Shown here one piece after another: positions 26,265-32,543 of a stretch of DNA of 32,543 nt. Source of the stretch: Candidatus Bipolaricaulis sp. (GTDB taxonomy: Bacteria > Bipolaricaulota > Bipolaricaulia > UBA7950 > UBA9294); contig JAQTNX010000009.1 in the NCBI GenBank assembly GCA_028713635.1, positions 1 to 32,543 on the forward strand, written 5' to 3'. Below the pieces are notes generated by a model that did not search any database, was not told where the DNA came from, and was given only the letters and a program-made list of their open reading frames with translations. Positions within the stretch are counted from its first letter, which is position 1. Every line of letters starts with the position of its first letter. Made by a program: the position numbers and the translations under genes.

Positions 26265-26428
26265 CTAGTGGACTACTTTCGAACCGAGTTCGAGGACCGT
26301 CTCGCGGAGTGGCCCGACAGAACAACCCCTGAACTGGTACGCACTAGGTGGACTACCTCCGAAGTGGGTTCGAGGATCGTACCGTCTGGGTGACGCAACG
26401 GAACGAGTTTCGAACCAGTACACCAGGC
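26265..26428. repeat. Two degenerate tandem direct repeats, unit about 80 bp
   Basis: CTAGTGGACTACTTTCGAACCGAGTTCGAGGACCGT...GAACTGGTACGCACTAGG versus CTAGGTGGACTACCTCCGAAGTGGGTTCGAGGATCGT...GAACCAGTACACCAGG. Confidence 0.6.
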
Positions 26429-26563
26429 GCAGGATGGCCCTGCGCCGCCGCCAGTACGATGTCTATCCCTGGACGCGCGTGAACCTCTTCAGGATGGCAT
26501 CTGAGGTTCAAAGGATGATGTGACCGTGTCATCCGTGCTGCGGTTGGGGGAGATGCGGTTGAC

Positions 26564-26593
26564 TTGACAACCCCGGTGCCGAAGTTGTAGTTT
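26564..26593 (+). promoter_or_regulatory. Putative promoter of the IclR-family gene
   Basis: TTGACA (26564-26569), 18-nt spacer, TAGTTT (26588-26593), 8 nt before ATG 26602. Confidence 0.45.
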
Positions 26594-26601
26594 GGTGTAT
26601 C

Positions 26602-27588
26602 ATGCGGTCCGGTGGTTCGCATAGAGAAACACCATCAAAGCCGAACGCAACTCCGCTATCTGTCCCACAGAATGTCTTGAGAGCAGATTCCGCCAAAGCC
26701 GATTCCCCAAGCGAGCCGTACTACCTCATTGGCTCAATAGTGAAGGCCGTGTCTGTTCTCCGTGCGTTTGGCATCAACCACCCATTGCTGGGCCCGACTG
26801 AACTGAGCAGAGACCTGAAGTTGAGCAAGACGGTCGCACAGAGAATCCTGCTGACGCTCGCTCACGAGGGGCTTCTGATGCAGGATCCCGCGACACGGAA
26901 GTACTCGCTGTCCCCTCGCGTCGTGGAGCTGGCCAGCTCGTTCTTTCACTCCTCGCCTCTCCTGCAAGAGGGGGAGGCTGTCCTTCGCCAACTGGTGGCA
27001 GCAGTACAAGCCACCGCATCTCTCGCTGTCCTGGACAATGACGAGGTGCTGTACGTGGCGTCATTTGAGCCGCAGGCCAGTGTGAGAGCGACAACGGGAG
27101 TGGGTGAGCGAAGGCCGCTCCATGCATCAGCCACGGGGAAGAGCCTTCTAGCCTTCCAGCCAAAGGTCGAGCAAGAGAGGCTTCTCGATCGGATCAGTCT
27201 CCTGCCCCTGACAGAGCACACGATCACCGACAAGGTTCTTCTGCGTGTGGAACTCGAGGCCGTCAGAGAGCGCGGATACGCGCTAAATCAGGAAGAGCGT
27301 GCCATAGGTCTCTGCGCAGTCGCGGCCCCGGTTCTAGACGATCACGGCCACGCAGTGGCGGCAATAGGCGTCGGCGTCCCCAAGAGCTCTCTGGCGGGCG
27401 GGTTACCTCGCGATCTCATCGAAGCGACGCTTGCCTCCTCCAAGAGGCTCAGTGAGCGCCTCTGCGCGCTGTCTCACTTCCTGGCTCGAGCGAACAGCCC
27501 AGTCCCGCGGGTACGGGGATACCTATCCCAGATGCCACATCTCGATCCGGGCGACATGAAAGGAGGCGGTAGTGGGGGAGACATGTAG
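26602..27588 (+). CDS. IclR family transcriptional regulator
   Basis: YLIGSIVKAVSVLRAFGINHPLLGPTELSRDLKLSKTVAQRILLTLAHEGLL (wHTH) followed by the IclR effector domain (RPLHASATGKSLLAF, GYALNQEERAIGLCAVAAPVLDDHG). Confidence 0.92.
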   Translation: MRSGGSHRETPSKPNATPLSVPQNVLRADSAKADSPSEPYYLIGSIVKAVSVLRAFGINHPLLGPTELSRDLKLSKTVAQRILLTLAHEGLLMQDPATRKYSLSPRVVELASSFFHSSPLLQEGEAVLRQLVAAVQATASLAVLDNDEVLYVASFEPQASVRATTGVGERRPLHASATGKSLLAFQPKVEQERLLDRISLLPLTEHTITDKVLLRVELEAVRERGYALNQEERAIGLCAVAAPVLDDHGHAVAAIGVGVPKSSLAGGLPRDLIEATLASSKRLSERLCALSHFLARANSPVPRVRGYLSQMPHLDPGDMKGGGSGGDM

Positions 27589-27668
27589 GGATGCAGATTT
27601 GTGTCAGCGTTGAGGCTTCCTTCGTCAGCAAGTGTCGGGGCTTCTAGTCCCGGCTGCAGGAGGTGGAC

Positions 27669-29201
27669 ATGCGGAAGGTAGGATGGAAGCTATCGGGAGC
27701 TGCGGTTCTTGCTGTGTGCTGTGGCGTGCTGCTAGGTGCTGTGGCAGCAGCAGAGACGCTTACGATCGCGCACAACCTGGATCCGGAAACGCTCAATCCT
27801 CTGATGACAACCGCAGCTGCAAGCGAGTCAGTGGCTCTGGCAGTGGTTGAGAAGCTGGTCATCTTCGACACCGAAACGAGTGCACCAATCCCCTGGCTAC
27901 TAGAGTCCTGGGAGTACGTCGATGCCACGTGTGTCAAGCTCAGCATTCGAAAGGGCATCTCCTTCAGCAATGGTGAGCCACTGGATGCTGAAGCGGTCAA
28001 GTTCAGCCTCCTGGCCTGGATGGAGCAGCCGGTGATGGCGCAGGCGACGCAACCGTTCAAGGATGTTGAGTTCGAGATTCTCGATGCCAACACGATCGTG
28101 CTCCGGTTCCAGCAGGTTGTCCCGACGCTGCTGAGCCTACTAGCGCGGTACAGCTACGTCGTCCCACCGAAGTACTACGCGGAAGTCGGCCCAGAAGGCT
28201 TCGGAGTGCATCCCATCGGCACAGGTCCATTCGTGTTCGTTTCGCATGCGCCGGATTACCAAGTTGTGTTTGACAAGAATCCCAACTACTGGCGAGGGGC
28301 TCGGCCTATCGACCGCGTCATCTTCCTTGTGATGCCAGAGGACTTCGCGCGGGCGGCAGCCGTAGAGAGCGGCGAAGCGGACATCGCCTACTACATCTCC
28401 GACTCGATGGCTGCCCGTCTACAGGGGGTGTCGGATGTGGCTGTGTATCCCCTTCCTGGGATGCGGAAGTTCGGCGCATTCTTCAACGCGGAGATGGCCG
28501 GAGGGGAGCCACTGCTTGATGCCCGCGTTCGAGTTGCCCTCAACCACGCAGTCGACATCGAAGCGATCCTCGGTTCGGTTTTCAATGGGAACGGCGAGGT
28601 ACTCCGGGGCCAGTTCGCCTTCCCGGGCGAGCTAGGCTACAACTCGGAACTCCCCGAGTACGCTTACGATCCCGACCTAGCAAGGTCACTGATTGCACAG
28701 GCGGGGTATCCTAATGGGTTTACTGTCACCTTCGCCTACCCGACAGGAAGATACCCGAAGGACAAAGAGGTCGGCGAGATACTTGCGTCCTATTTCGAGG
28801 CTGTGGGTGTAAAGACAGTCCAGCGTCCTCTTGAGTGGGGGCAGTTTAACAGTGAGCGCAAGGCTCAGACTCTCGGGCACATCTTCTTCTTCGGGCTTCT
28901 CCTGATCCCCGACCTCCAGGAGACTTTCAACTACATGGCCTACGGCAAGCAAGCTCGTGGCGCCCCCATGATGACCTGGCCTCAGGAATGGTGGGACCTC
29001 TTCTCGTCCACCTGGACCGAGCCCAACCCAGAGAAACGGGCCGAGGTGTATCACGAGATGCTTCAGATGGACTACGAGTCCCCGTACGCGGTGTACCTCT
29101 ACCGGACCGCTGACTTCTATGCGGCTCGCACGTCGGTGAAGGGCTTCCTCCCCAGAGCTGACCAGATGCTCTTCCTGTACGACGTCTACCTGGAGGACTA
29201 G
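27669..29201 (+). CDS. Dipeptide/oligopeptide ABC transporter substrate-binding protein (SBP family 5)
   Basis: Signal peptide MRKVGWKLSGAAVLAVCCGVLLGAVAAAE; LDPETLNPLMT, IRKGISFSNGEPLDAEAVKFSL, HPIGTGPFVFVSHAPDYQVVFDKNPNYWRGARPIDRVIFLVM. Confidence 0.92.
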   Translation: MRKVGWKLSGAAVLAVCCGVLLGAVAAAETLTIAHNLDPETLNPLMTTAAASESVALAVVEKLVIFDTETSAPIPWLLESWEYVDATCVKLSIRKGISFSNGEPLDAEAVKFSLLAWMEQPVMAQATQPFKDVEFEILDANTIVLRFQQVVPTLLSLLARYSYVVPPKYYAEVGPEGFGVHPIGTGPFVFVSHAPDYQVVFDKNPNYWRGARPIDRVIFLVMPEDFARAAAVESGEADIAYYISDSMAARLQGVSDVAVYPLPGMRKFGAFFNAEMAGGEPLLDARVRVALNHAVDIEAILGSVFNGNGEVLRGQFAFPGELGYNSELPEYAYDPDLARSLIAQAGYPNGFTVTFAYPTGRYPKDKEVGEILASYFEAVGVKTVQRPLEWGQFNSERKAQTLGHIFFFGLLLIPDLQETFNYMAYGKQARGAPMMTWPQEWWDLFSSTWTEPNPEKRAEVYHEMLQMDYESPYAVYLYRTADFYAARTSVKGFLPRADQMLFLYDVYLED

Positions 29202-29209
29202 GACCGGCA

Positions 29210-30154
29210 ATGCGGGACAGTGGAGTGGGGTCGCTGCGAGTACTGACCTTCGCTGGGATTAGGTTGCTCCAGGCGGTGCCGACGATCCTTCTGATTCTGA
29301 TCGTTGTCTTCGCCCTGGTAAGGCTATCTGGCGACCCCGCTACTCTCGTCCTTGGCGACTGGGCGAGCGCAGAGCAAGTTGAGGCTCTCAGGGAGGAGTG
29401 GGGACTCAGCGATCCGTTGCCTGTTCAGTTCGGTCGCTATCTGTGGGGAGTGCTACATGGTGATCTCGGGGAGTCCCTTCGTTACCACCGCCCTGTCTCC
29501 GAGATGATCGTCGAACGCTTTCCAGCTAGCGCCCAGCTGGCCTTGGTGGCCATTGCCCTGTCGATGCTCGTTGGCATCCCCGTCGGCGTTGTCGCAGCCT
29601 CCCGATGGCGGTCGCTTGCGGACCTGACAGTTCGCCTGTCGGTTGCCATAGGACAGGCGATTCCGCGCTTCTACCTCGGAACTCTGCTGATAGTGGTATT
29701 CGGGCTGTGGCTGAAGTGGCTACCGGCGGGGGGCTACGGCTCAGCTGCAAGACTCATCCTGCCGGCAGTGACGATGGCAACTCCGACTGTTGTGCTGCTG
29801 GCCCGCCTTACTCGGTCGTCCGTATTGGACGCGCTTCACAAGGACTATGTCAGGACAGCGAGAAGCAAGGGTATTCGAGAGGGTGTGATCCTCTATCGAC
29901 ATGTACTCAGAAACGCGCTCATTCCTCCCCTGACGATGATCGGAATGGAGGCGGCGCTGATGTTCGGACAAGCTGTCGTCGTGGAGACCGTCTTCTCCTG
30001 GCCGGGCCTCGGACGCCTAGCTATGAACGCCGTGTACACACGGGACTTCCCAGTTCTTCAAGGCGTTGTCATGGCTTTCTGCATGTTGACGGTCGTAGCT
30101 GGGATACTAGTCGACGTACTATATGCGGTCGTGGATCCGCGTATAAGATACTAA
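29210..30154 (+). CDS. ABC transporter permease, DppB-like
   Basis: LRVLTFAGIRLLQAVPTILLILIVVFALVRLSGDPA, RLTRSSVLDALHKDYVRTARSKGIREGVILYRHVLRNALIPPLTMIG, VETVFSWPGLGRLAMNAVYTRDFPVLQG. Confidence 0.94.
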   Translation: MRDSGVGSLRVLTFAGIRLLQAVPTILLILIVVFALVRLSGDPATLVLGDWASAEQVEALREEWGLSDPLPVQFGRYLWGVLHGDLGESLRYHRPVSEMIVERFPASAQLALVAIALSMLVGIPVGVVAASRWRSLADLTVRLSVAIGQAIPRFYLGTLLIVVFGLWLKWLPAGGYGSAARLILPAVTMATPTVVLLARLTRSSVLDALHKDYVRTARSKGIREGVILYRHVLRNALIPPLTMIGMEAALMFGQAVVVETVFSWPGLGRLAMNAVYTRDFPVLQGVVMAFCMLTVVAGILVDVLYAVVDPRIRY

Positions 30155-30176
30155 CACATACGACGCCGGAGGGGGC

Positions 30177-31067
30177 ATGCTTCGGAGTCCCAGAAGGAAG
30201 TCTCGAACGGAGAGACCGTCGCTTGCACACAGGAGACAAGGATACCGCGTCTCACTGCTAGCTTCGATTGTCCTGTTGGGGGCTATCTTTATAGGGGGCC
30301 TGTGGCCAATCAGGCTGCTGCCGTACGATCCGCTCAAGATGTCGCTGCGAGATCGCTTTCTTCCCGTGATGGCGGTCGACAGCACGGGGAGACATCACCT
30401 CCTGGGAACCGATGGGCTGGGCCGCGATATGGTCTCGAGGCTAGCGTATAGCGCGCGGTACAGCCTGATCATTGCCGTATCCGCGGCCCTTGTCACAACG
30501 CTGTTTGCGATCGTGCTCGGCCTCTCAGCAGGGTATGTTGGCGGGACCTACGACGCGATCGTGATGAGGGCAGTGGACGCACTCCTTTCTATGCCAGTCA
30601 TCTTGATGGCTGTCGCGCTTGCGGCCATCATAGGCCGGGGGCTGGGGACCCTCGTTGTGATCTTGGCTATCACGGGGTGGGCAAACTACACTCGGGTCCT
30701 CAGAGCGGAAGCGCTGGCTCTTCGAGATTCCATGTTTGTGGAGTCTGCTCGTGCCATCGGATGCGGAACGCTGCGCGTACTAGTAACCCACGTTCTTCCC
30801 AACACGCTCTCGGTAATCACGGTAATGAGCACGTTTTCAATCGGACGGTTTATTCTCTTGGAGTCCTCCATCAGTTTCCTTGGCATGGGAATCTCCCCGC
30901 CTCGCTCAAGCTGGGGAGTCATGATCGGAGACGCACAGCAGTACCTCTTCGAAGCCCCCATGGCATCAGTCCTACCGGGTGTGATGATTGTTCTGGCAGT
31001 GCTTGCGATTAATTTTCTTGGTGACGCGCTGCGGGATAAGTGGGATCCGCACGCAAGGCACATGTAA
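30177..31067 (+). CDS. ABC transporter permease, DppC-like
   Basis: HHLLGTDGLGRDMVSRLAYSARYSLIIAVSAALV, YTRVLRAEALALRDSMFVESARAIGCGTLRVLVTHVLPNTLSVITV, SISFLGMGISPPRSSWGVMIGDAQQYL. Confidence 0.94.
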   Translation: MLRSPRRKSRTERPSLAHRRQGYRVSLLASIVLLGAIFIGGLWPIRLLPYDPLKMSLRDRFLPVMAVDSTGRHHLLGTDGLGRDMVSRLAYSARYSLIIAVSAALVTTLFAIVLGLSAGYVGGTYDAIVMRAVDALLSMPVILMAVALAAIIGRGLGTLVVILAITGWANYTRVLRAEALALRDSMFVESARAIGCGTLRVLVTHVLPNTLSVITVMSTFSIGRFILLESSISFLGMGISPPRSSWGVMIGDAQQYLFEAPMASVLPGVMIVLAVLAINFLGDALRDKWDPHARHM

Positions 31068-31082
31068 GGGAGGCCAACTCAA

Positions 31083-32120
31083 ATGACGAAGCAAGACGCG
31101 CTCCGAATCCATGGCGAGAGCCTGATCATAGACGGCTCATTCTGCAGGATTCATTCCCCCGTACCCCCAACCGCCGAGACACCCGACATGCTATTCGAAC
31201 ACATAGCGAACAGCGGCGTTACGGCGTTCAACCACACAGTAATCGGAGACGAGTTTCCAACTAGCTTCGAGGGCGCGCTCATGCACGTGTACGAAGACAG
31301 CGTGATGTTCGACGCGTTCCCGGAAAGGGTCATGCTCGTCCGCGGTGTTGCAGATCTGGAGGAAGCTAAGCGCACAGGCAAGGTTGGGGTGATCTTCGGC
31401 ACGCAAGGACTCGAAGCTGTTGGCAAGGACATGCGCCGCCTGTGGGTGCTCTATTCTCTGGGAGTGCGAGTCATGCAACTCACCTACAACGAGCAGAATG
31501 CGCTCGGCTCCGGTTGCCGGCAGCCTCGCGATGGTGGGCTGACTCGCTCTGGACAACAGGCAATCGAGTGGATGAACCGACTCGGGGTCGTCCTAGATCT
31601 GTCACACGTCGGGCGTCTGACCAGTGTCGAAGCGATGATGCACACAGAGCAGCCGCCCATCGTGTCCCATGCGGGCGTACAGAAGCTCTGCGATCACCCA
31701 CGGAACCTGACTGATGAGCAGATAACCCTCCTAGCGAAGAAGGATGGTGTTCTTGGCCTCTGTCCACACTCTGTCTTTGTCGAGACATCGAGACGGACGA
31801 GGCCAACACTCAGCACCTTCATTGATCAGATTGACTACGTAGCGAGCCTCGTGGGCGTGAGGCACATCGGCATTGGTACTGACAATTTCACGTATGACAC
31901 ATACTTCGGCCGCCTCGGCAACTACAAGTTCGAGCGTACCTATCCAGGATTCTTCGGTGGCTACGGCATCGATGAGAAGCATGTGCGGGGATTCAGCAGG
32001 TGGTCCGACTGGATCAACCTAACGGAAGCCCTCCTGGAGCGTGGGTACTCGGAAGAAGACGCTAGGGGCATCCTGGGAGGCAACTTCCTGCGGGTCTTCA
32101 CCAAAGTGTGGAAAGGATAG
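31083..32120 (+). CDS. M19 membrane-dipeptidase-like protein (divergent subfamily)
   Basis: YSLGVRVMQLTYNEQNALGSGC, GLTRSGQQAIEWMNRLGVVLDLSHVG, SHAGVQKLCDHPRNLTDEQITLLAKKDGVLGLCP, HIGIGTDNF, GILGGNFLRVF. Confidence 0.87.
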   Translation: MTKQDALRIHGESLIIDGSFCRIHSPVPPTAETPDMLFEHIANSGVTAFNHTVIGDEFPTSFEGALMHVYEDSVMFDAFPERVMLVRGVADLEEAKRTGKVGVIFGTQGLEAVGKDMRRLWVLYSLGVRVMQLTYNEQNALGSGCRQPRDGGLTRSGQQAIEWMNRLGVVLDLSHVGRLTSVEAMMHTEQPPIVSHAGVQKLCDHPRNLTDEQITLLAKKDGVLGLCPHSVFVETSRRTRPTLSTFIDQIDYVASLVGVRHIGIGTDNFTYDTYFGRLGNYKFERTYPGFFGGYGIDEKHVRGFSRWSDWINLTEALLERGYSEEDARGILGGNFLRVFTKVWKG

Positions 32121-32339
32121 ACACCTGCAGACGGGAAGTCGAGGAGCCCTAGCACGTGCGAGGCTAAAGGCGCATTGTGAGGCATCCTCGTCGTTCGCAT
32201 CTCCGCGTTCACCCGTATGTTGTGAGCGAGCGGATCTGCTTGCGGAACCGTTTAGGACCTTGAGTAGGTCTTGAAGCGAGGAGCGATGAGCGTCTGACTC
32301 CCAGATTGAGACGAAAGGACCAGAGGGGGAAGCGGCAAC

Positions 32340-32543
32340 ATGGACAGACTCGCACAGCTGACAGTCTCGCAGCGTCGCAGAGCGGAGGCTCTGTTGAGAG
32401 ACGAGGTGTTTTTCAACGCGCTAGATTCAACGCGCATCCAACAAGGAGACAGCGAGTACATCTCCAAGCTGGTGGAGTCACGTGTCACGGCCACGAACCA
32501 CACGATGACGGACTCTGAGAGCGCACTAGATGCTCTCGAGTGC
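32340..32543 (+). CDS. 5' end of a second M19-like dipeptidase gene (truncated by the window)
   Basis: Open frame of 68 codons from ATG 32340 to the window end: MDRLAQLTVSQRRRAEALLRDEVFFNALDSTRIQQGDSEYISKLVESRVTATNHTMTDSESALDALEC; aligns with LIIDGSFCRIHSP..DMLFEHIANSGVTAFNHTVIGDEFPTSFEGAL of the gene at 31083. GAGGGGG SD-like upstream. Not in the supplied ORF list. Confidence 0.7.
   Translation, partial: MDRLAQLTVSQRRRAEALLRDEVFFNALDSTRIQQGDSEYISKLVESRVTATNHTMTDSESALDALEC

Noticed and set aside
25906-26268. 120-aa plus-strand ORF across tRNA-Ala
   Set aside because: Overlaps a well-folded tRNA and the uvrC start; translation shows no domain.
26127-26600. attR-like duplicate of the tRNA-Ala 3' end
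   Set aside because: Only weak similarity (TTCGAACCAGTACACCA near 26410) to the tRNA 3' end; not long or exact enough to call an att site.

Overview
High-GC bacterial chromosomal window with two parts. (1) About 1-26.1 kb is dense core genome: a minus-strand tRNA cluster (Val, Glu, Lys, Lys); a dedA-like gene; a tightly overlapped 12-gene minus-strand operon (1200-10971) for a membrane-bound group 4-type [NiFe] hydrogenase with a full complex I-like (Nuo A,B,C,D,H,I,J,K) scaffold, three MrpA/D-type antiporter subunits and its own HycI-like maturation protease; then a half-size TMEM165/GDT1-like gene, an ArsB/NhaD-type transporter, rarA, a small RHH-like gene, an acyl-CoA synthetase, trxB-like, xseAB, rnpA, greA, lysS, a PAP2 phosphatase, an aminotransferase, an M42 peptidase, uvrC and tRNA-Ala. 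(2) After tRNA-Ala (about 26.13 kb) the composition shifts to lower GC. This part holds a non-coding stretch with degenerate tandem repeats, an IclR regulator, a dipeptide-type ABC transporter (SBP plus two permeases, no ATPase in the window) and a divergent M19 dipeptidase. A second, paralogous M19-like gene runs off the window end and is absent from the supplied ORF track. The strongest candidates for follow-up are the complex I-like hydrogenase, repeated promoter placement that implies leaderless or near-leaderless mRNAs, the trxB-like protein lacking the NADPH-binding HRR motif, and the tandem metal-ligand-variant M19 proteins beside a possible island junction. All calls were made by eye, without database searches.
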